Positions 1-11,627 of a stretch of DNA of 64,000 nucleotides are shown here, piece by piece; the first letter of the stretch is position 1; each line of letters begins with the position of its first letter. The notes under the pieces were generated by a model. The model made no database searches and was not told the origin of the DNA. It saw only the letters and a list, made by a program, of their open reading frames with translations. The DNA is from Moringa oleifera. Its lineage: Eukaryota; Streptophyta; Magnoliopsida; Brassicales; Moringaceae. Both the position numbers and the translations under genes were made by a program. The DNA lies in the NCBI GenBank assembly GCA_021397835.1, contig JAJFZO010000168.1, forward strand, positions 806,001 to 870,000, read 5' to 3'.

Positions 1-640
1 AAAAGAGGCTGGCTTTGAAAAATAAAGAACTAAACATGATAGACACTTTTACTCATTTTCAGTTTTAGAATTAGAAAATCCAAAAGATTTAGCATCTTGA
101 AAAAAAAAAATTAACTACCAATTAACAATTACAAATTAAATTAGAAGTTTTACTTCAAAATTATCAATTTATTATTAATTAAAGTATAATTGCTTTTTCA
201 GGCATACAAATGCCAAATACAATAAATTCAACAATCCAAAGAGTTAATTGTAAACCCAGAGAAATTGCTAAAAACATGCCTTTACGTGCAACAAATTATG
301 GCCTTTGTTTTTAATATTCTTAAATGAAATTAAAGGAGAAATATTTGCTTATTCATTTTATCAAAAATGTTCTTAAAAAGATTTGAAACCACAGAACCTT
401 TCTCTTTTTCTCTTTTGTAATTGCCTTTCTTTTTTTCTATTCTTTTCGTAGAAAAGGTTCTGTGGTTTTTACAGCCGATGGTCCAGTTGCAAGGCCACTT
501 TCTCTTGCGTTGATAATTGGACTTTCCTCTTCTAATGGCTTAGCCTTTCAATTAGACTCAGACCACCGGAATTGTTCTCTTTAGTTGTTGGCTGAATAAT
601 TCAGATTATATGCAAACTCTTTCATTCAATGTACATATTT
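1..640. other. 3' flanking DNA of the first sHSP gene
   Basis: No convincing gene. The sequence is AT-rich and contains one perfect 16-nt inverted repeat (386-401 with 453-468). Homology to the 3' flank of the second sHSP gene starts near 640. Confidence 0.5.
386..468. repeat. Inverted repeat, 16-bp perfect stem
   Basis: The arm at 386-401 (AAACCACAGAACCTTT) is the exact reverse complement of 453-468, with a pyrimidine-rich 51-nt spacer. It may be a foldback remnant; no gene context explains it. Confidence 0.6.
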
Positions 641-846
641 GTGAACCAGCAGACTCGTTGCCAATGTTAGTACTTCACAGTATCCAGATTTATTCAACCT
701 CAACATTTTCTAACGATATTACATCAAAAGCTGAAATAGACTCAGCCATCTACAATAACAGACACGTAAGGCAAAATGCGAAGGATATCAGCCAAGAACC
801 AATACATGTACAAATGCTTTCATAGTTAAATCGAAGAGACCCTTTG

Positions 847-1305
847 TCAACCAGAGATCTCAATGGTCTTCACATCAGGCTTCTTCACCTCTGCCTTGGG
901 CACCTTCACTGTCAGCACCCCATTTTCCATGGAGGCCTTTACCTCATCCATCTTCACGTTCTCCGGCAGCCTGAAGCTCCTACAGAACTTCCCACTACTG
1001 CGCTCTACGCGGTGCCACGTGTCGTTTTTGTCCTCCTTCTCCACATGTCTCTCTCCGCTGATCTGCAACACCCCATCGTCTTCCACCTCCACTTTCACTT
1101 CCTCCTTCCTCATTCCCGGAAGATCCGCCTTGAACACATGGGCTTCTGGTGTCTCCTTCCAGTCCACATGTGCATTCACCACCGCTGCATTTTCCCCAGA
1201 AAGTGAGGATGATGGGAGCGGGAACCTCTTGATGGGATCCCAAACGGAGAAGGGATCGAACAAACTGCTTGATCGGTTGTCAAAGAAGCTCGGGATCAGC
1301 GACAT
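847..1305 (-). CDS. Class I cytosolic small heat-shock protein (HSP20, about 17 kDa)
   Basis: Intronless 152-aa protein of normal length for plant class I sHSPs, ATP-independent chaperones that hold denaturing proteins as large oligomers in the cytosol. Visible marks: the class I N-terminus MSLIPSFF, the DPFSVWDP block (17-24), DWKET at 48-52 opening the alpha-crystallin domain, the conserved block P-x14-GVLTVKVPK (ending at 137) and the C-terminal I-E-I motif (148-150) that binds neighbouring dimers. The start is the only sensible one and sits directly before the class I motif. Cys108 lies where the paralogue at 45017 has Ser. The paralogue, reversed and about 44 kb away, shares coding, 5' and 3' flanking sequence, so the two arose by duplication. 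Heat-shock elements and a TATA box lie upstream. Family assignment is secure; the exact member is not. Confidence 0.96.
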   Translation of the reverse strand: MSLIPSFFDNRSSSLFDPFSVWDPIKRFPLPSSSLSGENAAVVNAHVDWKETPEAHVFKADLPGMRKEEVKVEVEDDGVLQISGERHVEKEDKNDTWHRVERSSGKFCRSFRLPENVKMDEVKASMENGVLTVKVPKAEVKKPDVKTIEISG

Positions 1306-1435
1306 TTTCTAATGAGATATTTGTTAATAAAAGGTAAGGCTACGAATCAAAAACAGAAGAGCTTCGTTTCTCGGACAATCAGTAACACAGTGTCAAATGC
1401 TGGCTTTGATGGTTACAGACGCAGGATAGAATGAG

Positions 1436-1518
1436 TATTTATAAGAAGAAGAGGTTGAATCCGGCACCTTCTAGGATAACCCCTTATTGGCTGATGGAAG
1501 TGCCCGTAGGTTCTGGAA
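1436..1518 (-). promoter_or_regulatory. sHSP promoter: TATA box, CCAAT box and heat-shock element
   Basis: On the minus strand TATAAATA (1443-1436) lies about 130 nt before the ATG. A CCAAT box is at 1490-1486. Five HSE modules at 1518-1496 read TTC, GAA, TAC, GGC-like, TCC with 2-nt spacers; only the first two are perfect. The paralogue has the reverse pattern, with a strong HSE and weak TATA and CCAAT. Confidence 0.75.
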
Positions 1519-1844
1519 GCGTTGAGGCTTCGCGTGCAGGTTTGGACGTTTGTTTTCCAAATGAGCATATTAGTTTGTTTTGGACAGTCCTTGAAGCCTT
1601 GAGACTTTGCTTGAACAGTGTGGTCTTTGTCCACTGAAAGTGGGCTTTTTTATTCTTTTTTTTTTAATCTAAAGTGGGCTTCTGCATGTAACAAAAATGG
1701 GCCTATTTCCGGCAACCAAATACAAAATACGGAAGGAACGACAGAAAAGAAAATTGATCTCGTTGGGAGTTTATTGTACATAAGAAACAGTACAAAATGT
1801 ACAGTGATCATATAGGAGTTACAAAATGCCTGAGCCTGAGGACA

Positions 1845-3367
1845 TTAAGCCCATTTGGCCATGAGGGACATGCCGCCGGCACCCAGAAGAACGGCAACGT
1901 AAGATTTAAGTTGTAGCTTAACGCTGGCCTGCAACTTTGGCCCCATGAAATCGGCGGAGAGAAGATCAACCAGAGCCATGTATATCAAAAGGCCAGCTGA
2001 TGATGCATTAAGCAGTCCCACTGTGATCAACGCAGTTGGGCTGTTTTCCTTGTATGTTTTTGACAGTACCATTCCAAGGAAAATGCCAAACGGGGTTGTC
2101 ACCGAGAAAAAGAATACCATGATCAGCTTCTTCATCCATTTATACTCTGCCTGTTACCAGATAAATATTCATCATAAAATGAAATCAAAGATACCCTATA
2201 TGCGCAAGTATATATGGAGGAGAAGGGATTGTACCTGCAGAATGCAGCCGCCAAGACCCATGCCCTCAAACATTTGATGGAAGCAAAGAGCAGCAATGAG
2301 ACCTTTTATGCTGCACGTGTTGTTGGAGGCTCCCATTGAAAGCCCTATAACCACTGAATGAACAACAATTCCCAATTCCAGAACCTGTTCATTAATCATA
2401 ACCTCGTGTTACTCTTCTTCTTTACATGGGATCGGTTTGGATAATCATGACAGAACTCAGCTGGCAAGAAAATTATGGCGATCATGATGCATATTAGTTC
2501 TTAATAATAATGAATTGTGTAATTAAGATCAAAGGAGACATTAGACAGATAATTTAATAGAGAAACAGTGGAACAGAGGTGGCATTTTGAATGATTCCAC
2601 TGATCCGATCCTGTATATACATTTATAACAATCGTCTGCCGAGGTCATACCCTATAGTGAATAAAGATAATATATTTTGTTTGTTAGGATAAGTATGTAG
2701 ATATTATTTTGAAAAATAATAGTACTCGAACATCGCATGAACAGCAGTTAAAACAGTTTGAAGAACTGACCATGGCGATAACACGATAACGGAGCAGTTG
2801 GTTATCAAAACCTGTTTCCTTTGTTTGGTGATGGTGGCCGTGAAAATGTCCAAAAGAAGCCACAGCCATCTCTTGATCTCCCTGACCGGCTTCACCTTCT
2901 GGGGTAACGCCGCCTTTGTACTTGCTGCTGTATATGCTGGTTGCGAGTGAGTCCACCATCAGCGTCACAATCGCAGACAACATCGCGACGAACCCTGTAA
3001 AGGGAAATTTGTGCCAGGGATTGTCGGCCAAGCAGCTCGAGGACAGCATGTCGAAGGAATCCGGCAAGACGTGCATGAACCCTGTGGCGAGGATGATACC
3101 TGCTGCGAAGCACTTGACGATCACGAACAAGTTCCGATCAGGGTGCAGAGCTGGAATGGAGCGTGTGAATAGTGGTGCGCACACACCTATCATGCTGGCC
3201 ACCAGGATAGTCACGATGGCTATGATCTTGAGGGGCAGCGCTTTGGCTTTGTCGTTGCAGTCATTGGCTTGCCCTTGGCATTCATCAGATGCTGCGAGTG
3301 CTTGAGCTGTGAAGACGGAGATGAGGATGAAGAAGACACTGAGGAGCTTGAGGACTCTAATAGCCAT
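1845..3367 (-). CDS. IRT1-like: IRT1-type ZIP-family iron/zinc transporter (three exons)
   Basis: Exons join(3367-2771, 2384-2235, 2150-1845), with GT-AG introns of 386 and 84 nt, give a 350-aa protein, the normal IRT/ZIP length. ZIP proteins import Fe(II), Zn and other divalent metals across the plasma membrane. Residues 1-26 are a signal peptide. [16 protein letters not shown] starts TM1. [10 protein letters not shown] (about 96-105) is conserved. The cytosolic loop (about 150-190) carries a His-rich FGHFHGHHH metal-binding stretch. [12 protein letters not shown] (TM4) and [11 protein letters not shown] (TM5) hold the His and Glu residues of the transport site. The end is MSLMAKWA. The pattern [15 protein letters not shown] and [27 protein letters not shown] fits the IRT1 subgroup better than ZIP1. 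No stop or frameshift interrupts the joined frame, so it is probably functional. Whether it is a root iron transporter or a sister ZIP8/10-type gene is not decided here. Confidence 0.94.
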
Positions 3368-3444
3368 TGATCTTTTTCTTTGTCACCGCACCTTACTGAT
3401 GCTGGCTGCGTTGTTGGACCTAACTGGCCTTTGATAAGAGCTGA

Positions 3445-3451
3445 TTATATA
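3445..3451 (-). promoter_or_regulatory. Probable TATA box of the IRT1-like gene
   Basis: TATATAA on the minus strand lies about 80 nt upstream of the ATG at 3367, which fits a 5' UTR of about 50 nt. Confidence 0.5.
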
Positions 3452-3452
3452 G

Positions 3453-5990
3453 AGACTAATTTGTAACCCCATGTCCAAGTTGGCATATAATATGATTCTG
3501 AATTATGAGAGAAACAAGAAGAAAACAGAGGACAAATGTCAGCTCTCAACCGCCATTTAATAAGGAGTTGAAGAAACTGTAGATGTGACTGGTCATCCAC
3601 CCTGAAACTCAGATTAAAAAAAATAAAATTGCTATGATTATATCATTCATTTACAAGATGATCTTTCCATTGAGATGCATGGTTAATTTAAAGTTATTAA
3701 TTTGGTAACTAAGACTACTAAATCATAGATAAATATGTTAATTTATTAACTTCATTAAAACTATCAATGAGCTTAATTGGATTACTCCACAGGTATACTC
3801 ACAATTACAAGGTTAATGGCCTCCACCCACGAGCTAAATACAACAATATTTGGATTCAACAACTAATAGTAATGCAAAATCAGTGATGAGTAAATTTAAT
3901 TGAACAGATCGATTGCAAAAGAAAGTTATGTATACCTTGGCCAAGTCATTTGTTTGGCATTTTGGTGACATAATTTTGTTAGTGCTTATAACTTTGATAA
4001 TGGAATTATCACCTTCAATTCTCCTGAGCAAAGTAGAGAATCACTTCATATTTTGATACCAATGAAAAGAATGTAGACAACAATAATGAAGTTTGGCTGA
4101 TTATTAGTTGCCTGTATTAGGTTTCACCAAATTCTGAAGGAACGAGGTCCAAGGTCTCCGGTTTGGAAAAAATAATCACGGGAACAAGAAGTAAACGGAG
4201 TGACGTGCACTAAATAAAGAAACATAACTCTTAATTGAATTAATTAATATTCTTAGTTACCCATCTCTGCAACACCCACCTTCATGCTTCATTTTTTCTA
4301 TGTTAATTTGTGTTGCATCCAGTCATCTAAAGACGCGTTCATCGTCCCAATTTCACGGCACCGGCCTGTGTGCCAAGCTTATGTTTGCGTGCGTTTGGCT
4401 CGTGCTCCAAAATACATGTGGCCGCTGCCTCATGTATCAAATAATACTTTGAAGTTACCCAAGCTTTTCAACGTACTAACTAGATATTTGATATATTTGT
4501 TTTCAATGTTTATTTATATGTTAAATATATTAATAAACATGATTATCAAATTTTTCCGTGTTAAATAAAAAAATATTAAATTAATTCATAGATCTATCAC
4601 ATTATTCAATCAGCTCAACTTATTAACAATAAGCCGTCTATTCCGTCATCTTTGTCGCTCCGATTTTCCACGGTGATTGGTCCTTAATAAGATAATAGAA
4701 AGCCAGTGCTTGCTACAGATTAAGAAGCCACTCTCTTGTTCATCCATAATAAAATTGCTTATGTATTTTTTATTCTCCTTAATAATTCATTTAAAATAAA
4801 CATTGACTTAAACGCGTTGGATTTCTCTTTTGCTTTGCAGGTCTCTCAAAATCACCGTTAATAATCGCACAATAATATTTTTCATGTGATATAATATATC
4901 AATATGATTTGTGATCTAAAATTAATTTTAGGGTAAATTAAAGAATTAAGTATTTTCCAATTTCAAAATCAAGGTTTTCAAAATTGCAAGCTTGATTTCC
5001 CAAATGCATCAAACAAAGGATTATTAAGATAGGAATTATATAGGAAAGTACTAAATATTATTATAAGATAGTAAGTGTAACGTTTATCTTAATTTTATAC
5101 ATATTTATTTAAAAATGATATTAATCTTATTTTTATATGGTTTTATGTGATGAATGGTGGGTTGCCACGTGCAGGTTTGGAGGGTATGCGTGACAAACTT
5201 TGTGGGAGCTGACAGATGGAAAATATATTAAAAAAATTAAGTGGGTACAAGTTCCAAATGTACTGTGTTGCACCTTTTTAAGTACGGCACTTTATCTGCT
5301 TTGATTATGTAAGGATTTTTACACAATTATTAAATAAATAAATAAATATATATATATATATTATGGTGCACAAAGTCAGAATATGCTTAGCTTAATTTCG
5401 AATCTTATTAAAACTTAAATATCTCTAATCTACATTAAAACAAAGAGAGAGGTGCCGTTGCTTCTCGCTAATTCTTTTTTATTTCATAAATTTGGAAAAA
5501 AAATCCTGCTGATGTGGGGGGTGGACCCGTATGATCAAGACAAGAAACGGTAAGATTAATCTATGTTTCATGTGTTGTTAAATGAAATTCCTCCAAAGTT
5601 TATACCTGCATGAATCTTGGAGCATTCATATGTGGACAAATTTGTCTTTTTCCTCGTTTAAGTTGCAGTTATGACTGATTGGATGCTTTATGAGTGTTGG
5701 TACTGGACTAAGGCCCTGTGACTTTGTTAGCCCATCAAGGCCTCCAGCCCACTAAGTTCACTATCATCCAAATAAAATAACTAGGTAATTAGGGAATTTT
5801 TGATTTGATTTGATTTAACTTTTTTTTTTCCCCAAGTTGGCTTGGCAAGTGAGATTCCTCCTTTTGTTGAAGAACATTTGGCTATTCTCCGGGCAGTTGA
5901 ACTCTTAAAACGATCCTTCAATAAGCAGAGGTAGAAAAGACACTTATGGAAGTGATAACAATGATCACTATAATTCATCTTATCTAGAAA
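3453..5990. other. Intergenic, no gene recognised
   Basis: Upstream region of the transporter. It is AT-rich, with a short (TA)n tract at about 5347-5361. The segment 4320-4440 is somewhat GC-richer but has no recognisable protein. Confidence 0.5.
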
Positions 5991-6575
5991 TTATCACGAT
6001 TCAATTCAAATCGGTGAATTGAATTATAATTTTTAATATTTAAATCGAAATCGAAACCATTTATAACGTTTTTGATATTGAATCATAATCGAAATAGCTT
6101 TAAATATAATTTAGTTATAGTTCATATAAATTTTGAATCGAAATCAAAACCATCAGTTTTTGTTCAGTTTTTAATTAAATTAATTAAAAATATATAAAAT
6201 AAAATAATTTTAAAATATTATTAAAAATAATTTAAAAAATTTCAAAATAATTTAATTTAAAAAATATGTTTCTAATAAAAATTTGATCACTATATTTTTA
6301 TTAAAAATTTTATTAAAAAATTAATTTAATTACAGAATACTTTTATTAAAGAGAAATAATCTCTTTGAACTGACTCTGAACCGAACTTAAACCGAATCTA
6401 AACATAAACTGTTTATGAATTGAAACTTGAACCGAAACCTAAACCGTTTTTGAACCGAACCTTAACCGAAACCAAAGTTTAACGATTCAGGTTCGGTTCA
6501 TTCTAATCATGAACCTTGAACCGATGGTTTGGAACTGAAACTGAATCGAAACCGAACCATGGTCACCCTTACTCC
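5990..6575. repeat. Degenerate GAACCG / AATCGAAACC repeat block
   Basis: The stretch is full of variants of AACCGAAACC, GAACCGAACC and ATCGAAATCGAAACC, ending in GAACCATGGTCACCC. Such blocks are common in plant non-autonomous DNA transposons. I could not find matching termini or a target duplication, so the element type is open. Confidence 0.5.
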
Positions 6576-6579
6576 TCTC

Positions 6580-7254
6580 AACAACAGTACCAAATGCATA
6601 TTTCTCGCTCTTTTCAATGGATTTTTTTGCCCCTCAAAATTTTTTAGAGATATAAAAGGGAAGGTAGCAGCATTTTAGAAGGGCTTCATTCAATTTTTCT
6701 TTTTCACCCAAACAAATGACACATTTTTCCCATTCAAGAAGTCTCTGCCAAATAGAAAATTCTTCTCCTTTCTGACCTTTCTTTTCTGCAGGTCATAAAC
6801 CGATCAGAAGACAAGAACCACACCATCTATCCTCATTTAGGTGAGCATATTCTTTCACTAAGCCAAATGGTGCTTTATCTTGGACATGTGGCTTCTCTTT
6901 TCGCTCTCTGCTCAAGAAACGAAGAATCCCATCCTTACGAATTTGTTGATTTAGTGGTGTTTTTATGGATTGATTCTTCAAGCACGAGTTCTTCATTATC
7001 ATGCTTCTTATTCTTAGATACTTTTTGCATATAAAGATGATTCTTTCTCCCAAAAGTAAGGATTACCTCGTCAATCTGAAAAGCTATTGAAAGTCTGGCA
7101 TCTTCATCATCAAATCCCTTCTTCTTATCATGAGAATGCTTCATTGGGTAGACTAGCCAGAGAAATATTTTAAGTGATGGACAGATTTGGATATTCATCA
7201 TCTTGATACCTTTGAATCTTGGTTGGTATTCATACCGTAATAATTGTAAATATG
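6580..7254 (-). pseudogene. Unidentified gene fragment bordering the retrotransposon
   Basis: Two overlapping minus-strand frames (7201-6935 and 7053-6793) are open for 86-88 codons and less AT-rich than their surroundings. The protein is hydrophilic and Lys-rich; I recognise no domain. Bases 6995-7254 recur at 28746-29008, with the LTR complex lying exactly between the two copies. It may be a decayed exon of a host gene or a further repeat. Confidence 0.3.
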
Positions 7255-10223
7255 TGTCACAACTTATTTTCGATTGAAAGTCAAATTCTTAAAGCAATTT
7301 AAAAATGTATTTGACTGATTTTCTTTTGAAAAGATTTTAAAAAATAAAAATAAAGGGAATCGCCACCAATTCTTTTTATGGTGTGATTGGATTTTGAAAT
7401 TCATTTGTTTTCAAAAATATAAATAAAGTAAAATTGATCTTTCAAAATTAAAAATATAGGTTCGAGAGTCGATTATGCGTGAAGAAGTATTAGCACCCTT
7501 ACGATGCTCAAAAATCAATATCAATTAATCATGATTATTTTTTAATTTTAAAATTTATTTGATTTTTAGAATTAATTCTTGAAAAACATGTCTAAAAAGA
7601 AGTGTACATGACATAGAAACAAGTAAAATTTTAATATTTTGGAGAATATAATAATTTAACTCTTATTTTACCTTTAATTCTTGAAATCATTTTATGAAAG
7701 GAGATGTATAGGTTTCGATTTTACTTAAACCTCTGAATTAAAATATTTTTTATGATGGAGAACATGGAGGTTTCACTCTTGTTCAAACTTTAATTCTCAA
7801 AATATTTCTTTAGTGTTTCATGCAAATTCAATGACATTTTGATACATGAAATATATGTTTTAATTTTTTTTACTAAAAAAATAATTCTTACATTCGAAAA
7901 AATGAAAACTCTCTCTTGAAATTTTTTTCATACTTATCAAAGGCTTAAAACATATATTATTGTTATTATTAAAAAATAAATTTTATGTTAAAAATATGAA
8001 AACTTCTCCCTTGAGATTTTTTTCATACTTTTCAAAACTTGAAACATATATTTTTTATTTTTAAAATATTTTTATTAAAAAATGAGGGTTAATTGCACCA
8101 GAAGAACTTATTTTTTAGCTGCAATATCAAGTTGAGACTTACATAAAAAATTGCATTAAATTAGGACTCACATAATGTGCATTTTACAATGTGGGACTTC
8201 TGTCAACAAAACCCGTTAGAATTAACTCCATAACTCACTCAATTCGTGTTTAAAAATTGCCATGTGTACCTTATTTTTGCAAACCATTTATTGCCCTTGG
8301 TTACTCACACTCCATAGACTTCACTTACCCGCACCATTACTCTAATAATTTCTTCTCGATTTTCTTTGTATTTATCTTCAAAAAATTAAAGAGTCACACC
8401 AAGTATCAAGGTGTTTTCTGCATTCATAAACTTCTGTCACCTTTAACGAATTCACAAATCGAGATTAAAGATGAGTGCCAAAGTAATCTTAGATTTGAGC
8501 TATTAATTTGATTTAAATAATTTTTATTATTTTTTATATGTTATGGTAGATTTCAAAAACTTTGTCACCCACTTGATGAATATCATATGCATCGAGTTCA
8601 AATGGTTGATTTCGAAAACAAAAATTTCTTAATTTTAAAACCTTAAAAAACCAAATTTTTTTAATTTCAAAACCCTAAAAAACAAACATTTTCCTTTTCG
8701 TTGTTTAATTGATACGAATTTATAGTCATTTTACTCAATTAATGCGCAAAGAAACAACAAATTGAAGGCATTAAAAGATGTTTACTTGAATCTTAGATTT
8801 CAGTAACAATCGATGCTTGAATTTGATAGATGAAGAGAAAAATTTAACAGATTTGTTTATGAGTAATTCTGCTTTATTTTACAGTGATGAAAGAGTTTTT
8901 AATGTAATTGCATATTTAACAAGCATACACGTATCACGTGAGCAAGTCATGCTGTCAATTCTAACGGATTTTGTCGACGAAAGTATCGCATTGCAAAATT
9001 CACGTTATGTGAGTTCTAACTTGATGCAATTTTTATGTAAATCTCAATTTGATATTATAGCTAAAATATAGGTCCTTTTGGTATAATTAACCCAAAAATA
9101 AAAAACATATCTCTTGAATTATTTTACACTCTCAATAATTTAAAATATTTTTAATTTTTAATTTTTTTTAAAAAATTAGAATATCATCAAAGTGATTTCA
9201 TCCTCTTTGAAAACATAATTAAAATTGAGTTAACAAAAAAATAAAAATAAAAAATTAATTTATTTAATAATTTCATATTATGACCAATATAAATTTATTA
9301 TTTTAGAACAACCTTAGCATCCTAAAGTCATCTATCAATCTCTTTTTTTTTTTTTTTTTCTCTTTTTGTTCTTTCAAGCCAATATTCTTTATTTCATACC
9401 AATCTTTCTCCTATTTTTTCTTTTGAGATTTTTTAAATAAACAGTGACTACTTTCCCTTGACCTTTTTTTTTTTTTTGCATATACCAAACCCAATCCATT
9501 TTCTATTACATTACATGTTTTTTTTTATTATTTTCAAACACTATCTATTTTTTTTACATAATTTTTCATGTATTCAACATGAAAGTATAAAAATTATGTG
9601 TATGCATAAATAAGAGAATATGAAAACATCAATGCATAAGATAAATAAAAATATACGTGAGAATTACATGAAGATAGGTAAAAAGGGTACATGTGTGCAA
9701 AAGGAATAAATATATAAAAAATAATGATTAAGTAAATAAATAAAAAAAATATTCGTAAGAAACAAAGACAAAGGGGGAAAAAAACTAAGTGAGATAAAAT
9801 CACAAAAAAAAAAGTTACCTTATCCTTCAAGAGGAAGTGATATCTTATTTGAAAATTTATCTTCCAAATTTCTCCATATAAAAAAAAATAAAATAAAAAA
9901 AATCTTCAACTCTTTTTTACATATGTATTTTTAAAACTATTGTTCCCCTTTCAACAACTATTTTCAAATATTCTTTAAACTTTCAAAAATTTCTTAACAT
10001 TTTCTCCACAACACTCTTTCAAATTCCTTCCTTAAGCTTTTGGCCAAGGTGGATATTTATCGATTTTGATCAAGCCTCCATTTAATGCAGTAATAGGTAG
10101 CTATACTATTGCCTTGCTGTAGTATCCTTGTAGTAATTATAGCATTATTACAAAATACTGCAGCAATTATAGCATATGCTGCAGAATAGTAATTGCAGCA
10201 TATGCTGCAAATAAGTATCTACA
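7255..10223 (-). mobile_element. Ogre/Tat-type LTR (L1), interrupted by a MULE-like insertion
   Basis: Minus-strand LTR beginning TGTAGATAC (10223) and ending TTGTGACA (7255), with the usual TG...CA ends. A polypurine tract (10239-10224, AAAAAAAAGGGGCAGC) directly precedes it, so it served as a 3' LTR. Removing the insertion at 8086-9093 leaves about 1.95 kb. Inside are degenerate tandem units around ATGAAAACTCTCTCTTGA and, near the U3 start, a palindrome-rich GCAGCATATGCTGC tract. Confidence 0.8.
8086..9093. mobile_element. Non-autonomous TIR transposon (MULE-like MITE) inside the LTR
   Basis: The first about 90 bp (starting GGGTTAATTGCACC) match the reverse complement of the last about 90 bp (GGGTTAATTATACC) with scattered mismatches. 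Long TIRs suggest a Mutator-like element. The flanks AAAAAATGA and AAAAATAAA could be a worn 9-bp target duplication, but in A-rich DNA this is weak. The interior has no transposase; its two 84-codon frames look like chance. Confidence 0.7.
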
Positions 10224-11620
10224 GCTGCCCCTTTTTTTTCATTTTTTTAGAATAAAAAATTAAGTAAAGACTTAAGATACCTAATTTTATCCCCAAGGCT
10301 CGAAACTTTCGCCTCTTTGCTTTCTTCACTTGTTCTTCTTTAATTATTATCTCTCTTTTTTGGTTGCATACAACAAGACTATAATGTTATGAATAACTTA
10401 AATGACATTATCTACATCTTTAAGGGGAGAACGAATAGTTGTTGTATGTTTTATTCAACAATTGTTAACGATGCTTTGAGAAATCTAAAAGGCTCTGTTT
10501 TAAGGATAACCTCAACTTAAAAAAAAATAAATCTAAAAGGGTTTCGTTTTAATGATGGCATCAACTTTGAAAACGAAAAGTTTCGTTCTAAGGACGACAT
10601 CAACTTTGAAAAATCTAAAATCACTTTAAGGATGGTCATTTTATAATCTAAAGATTTCATCCACTGATGATTATATTAGGAAATTTGAAGAGTTTTCATG
10701 CATTGATAGTTATTTCGATCAATATAAAAGAGCTTTTTCATTGATAACTATTCTAAAAAACTTAAAAAGACTTTGTCCACCGATTACTATTCTAAAAAAT
10801 CTAAAATGATTTTGTCTACTGACAAAATATTCATTGGTAACTATCTTTAGTAATTAAAAAGAGTTCATTGACACCTGTGATAATTATGGGGAAAAATGTT
10901 TTTTTTTTAAATGAGAAAACTAAATGATTTATCTTGCAAGGGCACTCACAATACTTTTCTTTGTTTAAGATGGTTAAGAGATTGTTTATGCTTCATTAAC
11001 GAGCTTATCCCACCTTATTCAAGATAAAATGTATAGAATGCATCATGTATGAATGTTTATGTAAATGCAATGATCACTTTTCTCTCTTTTTTTAATTTAT
11101 CTTTCTTCTTGTTTTCCTTCCTCCTTTTTTTTTCCCTTCTCTTTTCTCTCTTTCTCTTTTTTTTCTTTTATTTTTGGGAACATGGGTAATCATCTTTCAA
11201 TCATTTTATCATAAAGTTTTGCTTGAATGTAAACTTTTTCTTTGTTGAGTTAATCACATCAACAAATTTAATCCTAATAACGACCTTAGGTTTATCATCC
11301 CTTTGATGTTGGTGAATTTGAATGTTCCCTACAAGTTAAATTTTTTCTTACACTACACTAGGGATTAACAAGACTCTTATCCGTCTCTAGATTTATCTTG
11401 ATTAATTCGAAACATGTAACTTGTTGCTTCGAAAATGACTGTTAGTTATGCAATGTCATAACTTCATTTAAATTTGATCAAAATTTAGTTTTAGAACTGA
11501 CATTCCTTTATCAAATTATATTTACAAAGATAATTTGCACAATAATATCTTTTAGGAATTTTTATGAGAAAAGAATATCCGGTTAAGGATGCAATTAAGT
11601 AACTAAATAAAAAGTACTAG
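10224..11620 (-). mobile_element. Ogre 3' untranslated region, copy b, with PPT
   Basis: Noncoding stretch upstream of the L1 polypurine tract on the minus strand, homologous to 13876-15230. It carries degenerate tandem units of roughly 35-60 bp (about 10490-10870) containing AAATCTAAAA, CCACTGAT and AACTATTCTAAAAA. Tandem repeats here are typical of Ogre elements. Confidence 0.65.
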
Positions 11621-11627
11621 TAATCAT

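Noticed and set aside
844..1312. Plus-strand frames of 120 and 149 codons opposite the first sHSP gene
   Set aside because: Antisense shadows of a conserved coding sequence; the same shadows occur opposite the second copy (45116-45546).
3368..3600. Zinc-deficiency element (RTGTCGACAY) upstream of the transporter
   Set aside because: Looked for on both strands; only partial matches such as AATGTCAGCT, so not reported.
4284..4568. 94-codon plus-strand frame upstream of the transporter
   Set aside because: Second half is A/T-run translation (FIYMLNILINMIIKF); no family, no splice context.
9594..9830. 78-codon hydrophobic minus-strand frame
   Set aside because: Lies inside LTR L1 and is a product of T-rich composition; equivalent positions in L3 and L5 are not open.
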